64,000 bases of DNA from Shiella aurantiaca (GTDB lineage Bacteria; Bacteroidota; Bacteroidia; Cytophagales; Cyclobacteriaceae), in contig JAUHJS010000001.1 of the NCBI GenBank assembly GCA_030412945.1, positions 1 through 64,000 of the forward strand, in the 5' to 3' direction. The position numbers and the translations under genes were made by a program. Shown piece after piece: positions 15,901 through 24,800 of this stretch; the first letter of the stretch is position 1, and each line of letters starts with the position of its first letter. The notes under the pieces were generated by a model. It ran no database searches. It saw nothing but the letters and a program-made list of their open reading frames with translations, and was not told the DNA's origin.

Positions 15901-17647
15901 CGGATGGTACGCTTCCGGCCAAGCCTATGCTTATTTGGAAGGGAAAATTGGTATTCGGGTAGACCTTAAGTTCTATAAAGGCTCTTACGATATCTTAGAT
16001 ATAGGAGCAGCAGCTTTGCTACAGGCCCAGCTTCCCAATCCGGTTTGGATGCGTGGGATAGTAGGTGGAAGTTATAATATCCTTAATGGCTTAGTGAAAG
16101 GGAAATGCGATTTCGAAGTGGAAATCGGTCAAAAATGTACCATTGTATCGGGTAGTCCACTAGGTGGTATCGCCATTATTGCACAGGTAACACCTAGCCA
16201 AGGCGAATCGGAGGTGAATGTGTTCAACAAACCGCAGGCTATTTTCAATTACCCTGTAGACGAGGTATTTGAGTTTGTGGACTTAGAGGATACGCCAAGG
16301 GCTTTCCGTATAAAACTGGAGAAAATGCAAGTACTCAATGGCAGCGCTGCTGTATTGGGCGATTTGGAATGGTCACCAGAGAAAGATGTGGTAGCGTTTA
16401 GATCTTTTGAAGTGCTTCCTCCTGAAAAACAGTTGAAAGTAAGAGCGGTTGTTTCTTTCCAAGAAAAGGTGAACGGTGCTTGGCAAAGTGTAAAAACCAC
16501 TAATGGAGCCGTGTTATATGAAAGCAAGGAAGCCACCTTTACCACCGGCCCGGCACCTGATTATATCCCTGAGGAGAACGTAGTGGTGCAATACCCACTT
16601 AAAGGGCAAGCCAATTTTTATAAAAATGAGTATGCCACAGGCTATTTGCAGCTAGAAACAGGGCAAAAATACCTTTTCGAACCTTCGGCTGAGTGGAAGC
16701 AAAGGGTACGATTTACCAGTACCAATAATAAAGTGCAAGAAGTAAGCCCTAGCTATAGGGAAAGTGATAGGAAAGTGCTATTTCCCATCCCGGCAGGTCT
16801 GGTGAATGGAAAGTCCTATACCTTGCAAATCATTAATGTACCCGCCAACAAACAAGGTGCCGTTAATGCCAATGTGGATTCGGTAATCACTAAAGAAGTA
16901 GATACTGAATTGATAGATTTGGAAATCAAAACTCAAAATGCCGAAGAAGCATTGGTGATTTTGGAAGAGAAGCAACTCTATAAATCCTATTTCCGGAGTA
17001 GCACATATTCCACATTCCGACAGAAATATGAGGCAATCACTAAATATTCTACCATCAAAGAGCCCATTGTGCTTAGGGTGAACAAAGATGCCCAAGGGCG
17101 TGTGATCGGTTTTGAATACCTAGAGGGGGTACACGAACTACTCACCGGAATGAGCTTTACCGAGGGCTTTGATGCCTATGAGCTGAAAGGACTATTAGAA
17201 ATTCGCGACAACCTGGCTAACGAATGGTTCACCACTTATATCAATCCTTTGGTTTATGCGGGCTATCCGGTTAGGAATTTCACCATCGACTGGAGAAACC
17301 CCAACGCATTGGGCATTCCGCCTGCCAAGGCTATTGTAATAGCCAATACTGAGGCTATACCTGCCATACAAGAAGATAATCTTAGTTCGTACGGGGCACC
17401 CGCCAACGGTACAGCGTATTTGCGCTATCAATTGCCTTTAACTATGTTCAAAGACTATGGTAATATGCAACAGAAGGCGGTAAACTATCTTGCTACGGTA
17501 GGCTATTTGGATTGGGCGCATCGGATAGTATTTACACCTTTCACGCCTGTTTTGCGAGGCACTTATACGATTAGCCTGCGTTACAAGCTGCCCGGAAATA
17601 TGGGATATGGAGCTTCTAGTGTCAATCAAACCCTTAATGTACAATGA
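12980..17647 (+). CDS. Giant exported beta-rich protein (1555 aa), first gene of the surface operon
   Basis: An N-terminal signal peptide (YLALLFGLLLFNCALVVAGA, about 4-23) is followed by about 1500 residues of alternating beta-type sequence. Residues about 650-760 are rich in Gly and aromatics (ALAGFETGIVIFPGFAIYGFGGG) and could be a membrane or barrel-like segment. From about 1090 on, the sequence resembles Ig/FN3-like modules (IFNYPVDEVFEFVDLEDTPRAFRI, then TFTTGPAPDYIPEENVVVQYP). No T9SS C-terminal sorting domain is seen, and it ends in LNVQ. I know of no named domain covering it. The next gene overlaps by 4 bp (ATGA), tying it to the T9SS-linked proteins downstream. It is likely periplasmic or outer-membrane associated, probably a structural part of the assembly. 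Confidence 0.7.
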   Translation: MTIRYLALLFGLLLFNCALVVAGAVKNKKELAIHRIQPKTYQWTVHDAAIPQRAIQKQKNAHASHFALEAYRVFPSEMHAVSSLADVRDALDFSPPDPVDSIRYFINRANSLFHKVKDDNRFTDIINAQVARDLPIGIRKEIGGIEYIIIIDKIYFERDGAYIDAFMSLEVPNSVNRLTFMGKRIKFSQTAGIEGVATVYLLDDYVVKFNNQSLIRFKKADMASGTVAKWDCFGFKELTIDAEIEFSRDWIRPVDGQGEELSTGRVIASFASTITDWNNLIAEVNIPDFKLSSLQSASFRVERAVFDFSDLQNASTMSFPASYPSDYHAGGANAKLWRGVFLERLSVRLASQFDAKEGGEPTIIQASNVLLDNTGFSGLIQAREVLSIDKGDASGWAFSVDSLSIHLVSNQLVEANFKGAIEVPIAKEQKNFSYSAIIDPENHYYFTIATDESIETNLWAAELTLYESSTLEIGVIDKKFKPRATLHGQMTIDAPLAEGSETKLSLAQIDFEHLQISTEAPYITVGAFAVGSESAQQKLAAFPISISEVGISRSNNVYSLDLRIHVNLSKSEDSGFSAETSVSARASYDPNRQRKLQLEEILINEAIVDVDNGAFALRGSIFIYRDDPTYGKGFQGSIEATFTPGLTVEANAIFGNTGTYRYWYVDALAGFETGIVIFPGFAIYGFGGGAYYHMRQAGFDTSNKTYIGKTTSGIVYEPHEETHLGLKASVNIGTHPSDMAFNGSATFEISFTQSGGIQQASFLGEAFMMTPALDKSIGDLKEKCKALSENLETDESKPLDAANGASIYARLYVLFDNANNTLHGNMDVYVNVAGGAMKGIGENGRAGNMVMHFSPSVWYVYIGNPDDRVGLNMLGLFETGSYMMVGNSIPGSPSPPDKVGAILGRDDLNAMRDLNALGNGAGFAFGSYMAINTGDLNFLMFYAKFAAEVGFDIMLKNYGEGTRCAGSDSPIGINGWYASGQAYAYLEGKIGIRVDLKFYKGSYDILDIGAAALLQAQLPNPVWMRGIVGGSYNILNGLVKGKCDFEVEIGQKCTIVSGSPLGGIAIIAQVTPSQGESEVNVFNKPQAIFNYPVDEVFEFVDLEDTPRAFRIKLEKMQVLNGSAAVLGDLEWSPEKDVVAFRSFEVLPPEKQLKVRAVVSFQEKVNGAWQSVKTTNGAVLYESKEATFTTGPAPDYIPEENVVVQYPLKGQANFYKNEYATGYLQLETGQKYLFEPSAEWKQRVRFTSTNNKVQEVSPSYRESDRKVLFPIPAGLVNGKSYTLQIINVPANKQGAVNANVDSVITKEVDTELIDLEIKTQNAEEALVILEEKQLYKSYFRSSTYSTFRQKYEAITKYSTIKEPIVLRVNKDAQGRVIGFEYLEGVHELLTGMSFTEGFDAYELKGLLEIRDNLANEWFTTYINPLVYAGYPVRNFTIDWRNPNALGIPPAKAIVIANTEAIPAIQEDNLSSYGAPANGTAYLRYQLPLTMFKDYGNMQQKAVNYLATVGYLDWAHRIVFTPFTPVLRGTYTISLRYKLPGNMGYGASSVNQTLNVQ

Positions 17648-19737
17648 GAAAGCGCTGTATAGCCTATTTTATAGCGGGGTTGATTTTGCTGGCCTTTACC
17701 GCACAAGCCCAAGAAAAAAGAGGGACAGTCCACACCTTAGCGAGAGCCTATGCCAGCGATTCCATACGGGTGAGGTGGGCGCCTAGCGACCCGCTAACCT
17801 GGGAATTGGGCAAGAAATACGGCTATGTATTGGAACGCTACACCGTGAGTATCAATGGGCAGTTCAATGATACCCCCACGCGCGATAAGAAGGTATTGAA
17901 TGCCACGCCACTGAAACCTCTTCTGCTGGATGAATGGGAACAGCCTGTGCGTAACAATCCCTTGGCTGCCATAGCGGCACAAGCTTATTATGGAGAGAGT
18001 TTTACGATAGAACAATCGCAAGGAGCGATTCTGCAAGTTATCCAAAAGTCGAGGGAGCAAGAAGCGCGGCACGGCTTTAGCCTATATGCGGCCGATATTT
18101 CATGGCAGGTGGCCTTGCTATCAGGCTTGGCCTATACCGATAAAAACGTGAAAGCCAATGAAAAGTACCTCTATAGGGTGTATGTGGCTCTGCCAGAAAC
18201 AAGTAAAATGGAAATTGATACCGGGTTTTACTATATAGGAAATGCAGATTATCGTCCATTGCCCAGCATACAAGCGGTAGAGGTGGAGTTTTCTGACCGT
18301 AAGGCGCTGATATCATGGGCTGGCCCTATCTATCAGAATGAGTACATAGGCTATTATGTAGAGCGCGCTGAAGCAGATGGCCGCTTTGTGCGGATTAACG
18401 AGCAGCCCTTTACCCAATCCTTGGATTCGGCCGGAAATTCTACTGCGCGTATTCAAATGTATGACAGCTTGCCCCAGAATTTTGTGCGCTATACCTACCG
18501 TGTGGTGGGGCAAAGCTCTTTTGGGGAAGAAGGGCCACCCTCCGATACCCTTTCGGGGTTTGGTTTTACCGCTTTGCCCGTTTCTCCCGAAATCACCGGA
18601 TATATTCCTTCGCCAGAAAATGGACTTATCCTCAATTGGGCTTATCCGCAGGAATTTGAATCCGTAATCAAAGGGTTTACGATATGGAGGGCCGATTCCT
18701 ACGAAGGGCCGTATCAGAATATAAATCCAGCAGGTGTAAGTAGTACGCTGCGCTCGTATTATGATAGTACGGCCTCGTATAGTAATTATTATAAAGTAGA
18801 AGTACTAGGGCACTACGAAGCCGGCAAGGAGTCTACCGTATACTTTGCCCAATTGGTTGATAGTATTCCACCCAGCCGGCCACAAGGTATTAGTGCTGAG
18901 GTAGATAGTGCAGGCTTGGTACGCTTGCACTGGCAGCCCAATTCAGAAGCCGATATCTATGGATATAAGGTATATAGGGCCAATTATGCCCAAGATGAAT
19001 ATAGCCTGATGCATGGTGAAATACTAAATGATACCGTGTTTACAGATACCGTAAATGTACACTCCTTAACCTCCCAAGTATATTACAAAGTGCTTGCCCT
19101 TGATAAGCGTTTTAATGCTTCCGTCTTGTCAGAGGCCTATACCTTGATTTTGCCCGATTTTATTTCCCCAGTACCTCCTGCCTTTAAGAGAAGTAAAATA
19201 ACAGAACAAGGCGTGGAATTGCACTGGATACCCAGCTCTAGTAAAGATGTAGTGGTGCATGCCCTCTACCGAAAAGAAAGCCAAGAGGAAGGTTTTACCC
19301 TTATGGCGATTTATGAAGAAGATAAGTTGCCCGGCTATACCGAAGACCAAGAAGTAGAAGCCGGGCGGGCCTATGGCTATGTAATGATTGCCAAAGATGC
19401 GGCAGGCAATGAATCTCCCCCCAGTGCTTTGCTTTCTGTGCGCATACCGCTACCCAAGGAAATGCCTCCTATTCGGTATGTACAAGGCAAGGCCGATAGA
19501 AACCAACGGCTTATCCGCCTCCAATGGGAATATAAAGAAAAAGGAGTAGAAGCCTTTATGATTTATAAAAGCACTCAAGCCGATGCCCCGGTATTATATA
19601 AAACCCTAGGAGGGGCAGAGGAACTATTGATAGATAAACAATTAGACCTGAACCAAACCTATTATTACTGGATAAAGGCTCGATTTACGAATGGCCATGA
19701 ATCCGCTTTAAGTGAAACTATACGCATTACCTATTAA
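17644..19737 (+). CDS. Exported fibronectin type III repeat protein
   Basis: A 697-aa protein with a signal peptide (RCIAYFIAGLILLAFTAQAQ). After a unique N-terminal domain (about 25-205), about five FN3-like modules follow, each recognisable by a strand with W (ALISWAGP, LILNWAYP, VRLHWQPN, VELHWIPS, IRLQWEYK), then a Y-[KTV]-hydrophobic strand and a closing S-E/SP segment. There is no T9SS sorting domain, and it ends with the last FN3 strand. It overlaps the upstream giant gene by 4 bp and is 11 bp from the first lipoprotein gene. FN3 arrays in Bacteroidota surface proteins mediate binding or act as spacers; the partner is unknown. Confidence 0.8.
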   Translation: MRKRCIAYFIAGLILLAFTAQAQEKRGTVHTLARAYASDSIRVRWAPSDPLTWELGKKYGYVLERYTVSINGQFNDTPTRDKKVLNATPLKPLLLDEWEQPVRNNPLAAIAAQAYYGESFTIEQSQGAILQVIQKSREQEARHGFSLYAADISWQVALLSGLAYTDKNVKANEKYLYRVYVALPETSKMEIDTGFYYIGNADYRPLPSIQAVEVEFSDRKALISWAGPIYQNEYIGYYVERAEADGRFVRINEQPFTQSLDSAGNSTARIQMYDSLPQNFVRYTYRVVGQSSFGEEGPPSDTLSGFGFTALPVSPEITGYIPSPENGLILNWAYPQEFESVIKGFTIWRADSYEGPYQNINPAGVSSTLRSYYDSTASYSNYYKVEVLGHYEAGKESTVYFAQLVDSIPPSRPQGISAEVDSAGLVRLHWQPNSEADIYGYKVYRANYAQDEYSLMHGEILNDTVFTDTVNVHSLTSQVYYKVLALDKRFNASVLSEAYTLILPDFISPVPPAFKRSKITEQGVELHWIPSSSKDVVVHALYRKESQEEGFTLMAIYEEDKLPGYTEDQEVEAGRAYGYVMIAKDAAGNESPPSALLSVRIPLPKEMPPIRYVQGKADRNQRLIRLQWEYKEKGVEAFMIYKSTQADAPVLYKTLGGAEELLIDKQLDLNQTYYYWIKARFTNGHESALSETIRITY

Positions 19738-19748
19738 CACCATATACC

Positions 19749-20753
19749 ATGATTACACGTATCTACACCCTTTTGCTTTTTGTTCTATTGGCTCTGGCCG
19801 CCTGCAAGCCCGATCCGGTGGAGCCGCCTATTATTGATAATGAGTTTACCGTAATTTCAGCGCCTGATCCTGACAAAGTATATCAATTAGGCGATACGCT
19901 AGATTTTCAAATAGGGATTAAAATTGGAAATTATGACTTCATAGAATACCTATTAGTCAACTCCAGTGGAATTGAGAAATATAATTATATTACTCAAAGC
20001 TATAGTGACAAGGTTGATAATTCGGGCAATAACGGTTCTGGATTTAAATACTTATCCTTTAGTGAAGTAAGCGATAGGGAGATACAGGATACCGTTATTT
20101 CTTATCGTTATATTATTAATCAAGCGGACTCATTGGAACACTTCTCATTTAGTGTAAATGCAAAATCAAAACAAGGTTCGGGCACCGGATACAATAATAC
20201 TTACTCAATCTATGGTTTTGGCGCTTATGTTAATAGTCTTTATGTGGTTGATACCTTCCGTATTTACAATAATTATGTGGGTCGCGAAATTGGCCCAGAA
20301 ACCATTACGGGCTATGACCTCTACCACGACCGCTACCTTTATGGCTCTTGTGTGCTCAATGATGCCTGTAGTGATGAGCAAACGCCATTTGCCTATATGG
20401 TGAATCAAACTTCGCGTGATAATCCGGAGAATCTTTCCTTTGTTCGTGGATGGAAAGCTCATAAAAATTTAAACGGTGAAGACGACTGGTATAAGTATAT
20501 GGTAGATGTAAGCGAGAAGAGTGATGATTTATTTCATAACGATCTCCGTATTAATTTGGAAATAGGGGGGGGGGATAATCCCGATAGAATTTCTCAAATA
20601 AGTGGAGTAGAAATAGGAGATAAGTTTGCAGTAGTTGTCCTTGCCACGGAAAATAGACCTTCCTATTATGGTCTTTTACGAGTTATCGATGTGGTAGATG
20701 ACGGCACCGCAGCCAATCAAGAGGATTATATAGAATTAGTCTACTACCGTTAA
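19749..20753 (+). CDS. Lipoprotein with G10 tract, paralogue 1
   Basis: A 334-aa lipoprotein: signal peptide MITRIYTLLLFVLLALAAC with lipobox LAAC (Cys19), then Lys-Pro-Asp, so probably held at the outer membrane. The first third is variable beta sequence; the C-terminal two thirds hold a conserved block (DTFRIYNNYVGREIGPETI, YGSCVLNDACSDEQTP, MVNQTSRDNPENLSF) shared almost unchanged with the next gene. A run of ten G (20565-20574) lies in the coding sequence, encoding Gly-Gly-Gly; a one-base slip would truncate the last about 60 residues. The gene is inside the operon, between the FN3 protein and its own paralogue. Function unknown. Confidence 0.75.
   Translation: MITRIYTLLLFVLLALAACKPDPVEPPIIDNEFTVISAPDPDKVYQLGDTLDFQIGIKIGNYDFIEYLLVNSSGIEKYNYITQSYSDKVDNSGNNGSGFKYLSFSEVSDREIQDTVISYRYIINQADSLEHFSFSVNAKSKQGSGTGYNNTYSIYGFGAYVNSLYVVDTFRIYNNYVGREIGPETITGYDLYHDRYLYGSCVLNDACSDEQTPFAYMVNQTSRDNPENLSFVRGWKAHKNLNGEDDWYKYMVDVSEKSDDLFHNDLRINLEIGGGDNPDRISQISGVEIGDKFAVVVLATENRPSYYGLLRVIDVVDDGTAANQEDYIELVYYR
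20565..20574 (+). repeat. Poly-G10 tract inside a lipoprotein gene
   Basis: Ten consecutive G in the coding strand, read in frame as three Gly codons plus the first base of GAT. The paralogous gene downstream lacks the tract at the matching position. It is a candidate slipped-strand phase-variation site. Confidence 0.85.
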
Positions 20754-20826
20754 TTTTTTTGCCTTTATAAGCTTGATTGCCAAATATTTATAAATTATAA
20801 AAATATTTATATTAACCCATACAACT

Positions 20827-21804
20827 ATGCCAAGCCGCATTTATACCCTTTTGCTTTTTGTTCTATTGGCTCTGGCCGCCTGCAAGCCCGATCCGGTGGA
20901 GCCGCCTACTGAAAGTCAAATTATTATCTTGGCTGAACCTGACATCGATAAGGTATACCAAATAGGCGATACACTAAAGTTTGAAATTGAAATCAAGAAT
21001 GGTACCATTGAACCTATATATGATATAGAGGTGTCATTGGCAGGGGACGAGAAGTTTAATTACATCACGGGTAGCTATAGTGATGCCGTGCATAATGAGG
21101 TTGGCACCAAATACTTATATAAACAAAAGGCTAGCCTGAATGAAAGGGACACCCTCATCCGCTTCAGCTATATTATTAACCAAGCAGATGCCATACAAAA
21201 CGCACACTTTCTACTTACCACTTTTCATACCAATGACTATTATGATTACGTGTACAGTAAAGATTTCATGGTGCATAGCCTATATGCAGTAGATACCTTC
21301 CGCATTTACAATAATTATGTAGGCAGGGAGATAGGCCCTGAGACTATTACAGGCTATGACCTCTACCATACCCGCTATCTCTACGGTTCCTGCGTACTTA
21401 ATGATGCTTGCAGCGATGAGCAAACGCCTTATGCCTTTATGGTAAACCAGACCTCCAGAGATAATCCGGAAAACCTCTCTTTTGTACATGGATGGAAAAG
21501 CCATAGTGAAGTAGGCGGACTTGGAGCCAGATACAATTACATGAAAGATGTAAGTGATTTTGATGATAGTCGCTTTATCAATAGAAGGACGATTTATGAG
21601 GAGCTTAGGTATTATGGAGACCCAGAAAGAATTTATCAGGTAAGCGATGTACAAGCAGGCGATAAATTTGTCATCCAGATATTTCCTCCAGGAGGTGCAG
21701 AAACAGATCTTGAGCGTTTGGGTCTTCTTCGAGTGATAGATATAGTAGACGATGGCACCGCAGCCAATCAAGCGGATTATATCGAGCTTGTACTTTATTG
21801 GTAG
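20827..21804 (+). CDS. Lipoprotein, paralogue 2
   Basis: A 325-aa lipoprotein whose signal peptide is nearly identical to the preceding gene (RIYTLLLFVLLALAAC, Cys18, then KPDPVEPP). It shares the conserved C-terminal block (FRIYNNYVGREIGPETITGY, CVLNDACSDEQTP, VNQTSRDNPENLSFV) but differs in residues about 30-150 and in the stretch after the block, and it has no G tract. The pair therefore arose by tandem duplication followed by divergence of the exposed domain. The 73-bp gap between the two is very AT-rich and may carry a promoter. It precedes the 3852-aa SprB-repeat protein by 43 bp. Confidence 0.75.
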   Translation: MPSRIYTLLLFVLLALAACKPDPVEPPTESQIIILAEPDIDKVYQIGDTLKFEIEIKNGTIEPIYDIEVSLAGDEKFNYITGSYSDAVHNEVGTKYLYKQKASLNERDTLIRFSYIINQADAIQNAHFLLTTFHTNDYYDYVYSKDFMVHSLYAVDTFRIYNNYVGREIGPETITGYDLYHTRYLYGSCVLNDACSDEQTPYAFMVNQTSRDNPENLSFVHGWKSHSEVGGLGARYNYMKDVSDFDDSRFINRRTIYEELRYYGDPERIYQVSDVQAGDKFVIQIFPPGGAETDLERLGLLRVIDIVDDGTAANQADYIELVLYW

Positions 21805-21847
21805 TATTGGTAAAATTTTGATTTATAATTAATATATCCAACCAGCT

Positions 21848-24800
21848 ATGAAGAAATACCTATTGCTGTTTTGTCTATTCTTACTCTACTCTAAAGGCTA
21901 TTCTCAGGCCAATAAAACCAAATACATTGCTGGTAGTAGCCGTATAAAGGTGGTGATAGAAAAAGTAGAGGTTCGGCAAAATCTGGGTACTGATAATTTC
22001 AATTTTTATGTAAATATAAATGGAGGAACAGATCGCATCTTGGGTGTTAATGGAAGCACTCCCGGTATTTTTACATCCCGAAGAACCAATAGTATATCAG
22101 GAATTGCTGCCTTACCCCTTACTCTTTATGAACATAATTATACCAACCAATTACCTGAGAAAATAACCATTTATGCTTATGGTTATCGTAAAAATTGTTT
22201 TGCACGAGGAGGGGATTCTAATGGTTCGGATTCCAATTATAAATCGGAATGTTATTGTGGTGATTTAGGACTTAGATGCGAAGAATACGATGATGATTAC
22301 AGGGTGCCTGCAACAGGGTATCAACTGAAAGATATTAATTTTAAAGAAATGGCCACATTGCCTACTCCGGGTGAGTGGCAAACCGGGAGTTTTGATTTAG
22401 GAAGTACTTACCGCATTCACTATAAATGGATGTGGACACCACCTACTGTCACCGAAATAAAATTCGATCCGGCCTACCCTTCAATAGAAGGTAATAGACT
22501 CTCTAGCATCAACCTGTGTGCCGACAAAAATGTATTTGCTATTGCCAAAGACGCTAATGTGAGCAATGCTAAGTACAATACAGAAGACCTTACGTATAAA
22601 TGGTTTTATCAAGTAGATGGAGGGAGCTGGCGTTCCATCTCTGCTGCCTATGTAGAAAAAACAGGTAGCCTAAGTGATAATACTACCATTCTATTAAAAA
22701 ACTATCCGCCAACTGCCCCGAGCGGTGCCAGTTATAAAACCATGAATTTTAAGGTGGAAATCCATGGGCCGCATGCAGGCCCTTTAAATAGTCTAATTTC
22801 TAGTTCGGCAACTATTTATCCGGCTACTTCTACCATGGAGCATAATTTCCAAACTCATGGTACTACTTATACTTCTGCTAGTGATCTTATTCACGCGAAT
22901 GACTACCTCAAAATCACTAATAGTAATGATAAGGGAAGCAATAATGGCAAATTGCAAATCCTGAAAATGGATGGGCATAAAAGGCATGTGATAAATCTTG
23001 TTCGCTACCAAGATGAATTTGATGAAAATGGTATACTTATAATGAATAGTACGCAAACCACTTCTACTATTCAATATGATACAACCATAAATTTTGTAGT
23101 AAAGGGTGACACGATACCCAAAACCCTTACGATAACGAAAGAGCAATTTGACCCATATACGGGATTAGCTCCTGGTCGATATTCTATCCGTTATCTCAAT
23201 TACTTTGAACCTTCTTTGGGAACATGGCCTAATGATAAAATCGAAGAAATGTGTACCGGAAATGCCTTTTTCTGGATCAAGGAGCCACTTTATGCGCTTA
23301 GTCCTTCGGCTTCTTCTCCTAAAAAAACCAATGGTACCTATAATTCTAATTATGAGATTAGCTGCCATGGAGCGGCAGATGCCAGTATACGGGTTTCTTT
23401 TCCAAGCAATGGCGGAGGAATAGGGCAAAAATCCATTTATCTTCAACGGCTTAATGCCAAAAGTGCTTATGAAGCTGTTAGCTGCGATGCCAGTACCAGT
23501 AATGGAGTTACCACTTTAAGTAATCTGGCCCCCGGTACCTATAGGGTACAAGTAATAGATGAAGTCAATAATGAGAAGTTTAGCTCAAATATAACTATCT
23601 ATCAACCCGATCTGCTAAAGGCTAGCTTATTTCTTCCTGAGACTAAACAAGGTAATGGAAATACGTATCATACTACCTGTTATAATGCTGATACTGTAAT
23701 TCGTGTGAAAGTAGAAGGCGGTAATGGCATACGTACGGTCAAACTTAATCGTTGGGATGGAAGCAAATGGGTATTGCAGGGTACACAAAATGTAGCATCC
23801 ACGGCCTCCTATGCCAACTTTTCTGTTACTCCTATTGGGCTGGTGCGCTATCAGGTACTGGTAAGCGACCAAATGAATTGTAGTATAAGCCCCATAGAAA
23901 CTGAATTGCGCGGGCCGGAAAGTGCCTTAAACTACTCAGGGGGTACTAAGTCCAATTATAATACGTATAATGTTTCGGCTTATGAGGCTCGAGACGGAAG
24001 CATTAGTTTCACCCTTTCTGGTGGCGTGGGGGGCTATAGCACTTTGGCTAATGGTGCTAGCGTAGAGATTATTAATAATTCGTCAGTAACCAAGCCCACG
24101 GTAAGTGTGTCCAATAATGAGCTTACCGTTACCAATATCCAAGCCAATAAAGGGGACACTAAACTTCAGTATGTTTTCAAAGTAAAAGATGAGCTAGGTT
24201 GTGTTATGACTATACCCAAAACTGGTCATATTGAATTTAATTTTCCTCCAAAACTGATAGGCAGCCATACAATCACAGGAAAATATGGCTACGTACCCAA
24301 AACCGTAGATGACACCACTTACCATGCCGCCTGTGCTAATGAAAAACTATCTGTAACTGTAACTATCAAGGGAGGTATTTCGGGAGCCTATTTGCAATTA
24401 TATCAGAATGATACACCTAAAGGAGATTCTGTATATGTAACTTATAATAACATAACAGGAAATGGGTATACTTTTACAAATCTTTCGGCTGGAAAGTATT
24501 CCTATACCATTACCGATCGATATAAGGTACGATACTCCTCTTCAAGTTTTAGAATTAATACGCCCGAGACTCCCCTGAGCATCAGCAATATAATGATAAG
24601 CACCAAGCCCAATGGCTATAGGGTATCCTGTAGCGGAGCTTCCGATGCTGAAATCAAAGCGGTAGTGAAAGGGGGAGTAGGAAACAGAACGTTTTTGCTC
24701 AATGGTTCATCCTCATATACCCCCAGCTTTAGAGGAGATACCGTGGTGTACAATAATCTACCCTATATAAGTAATGGTTATTATCTAAAATATAGAATAT

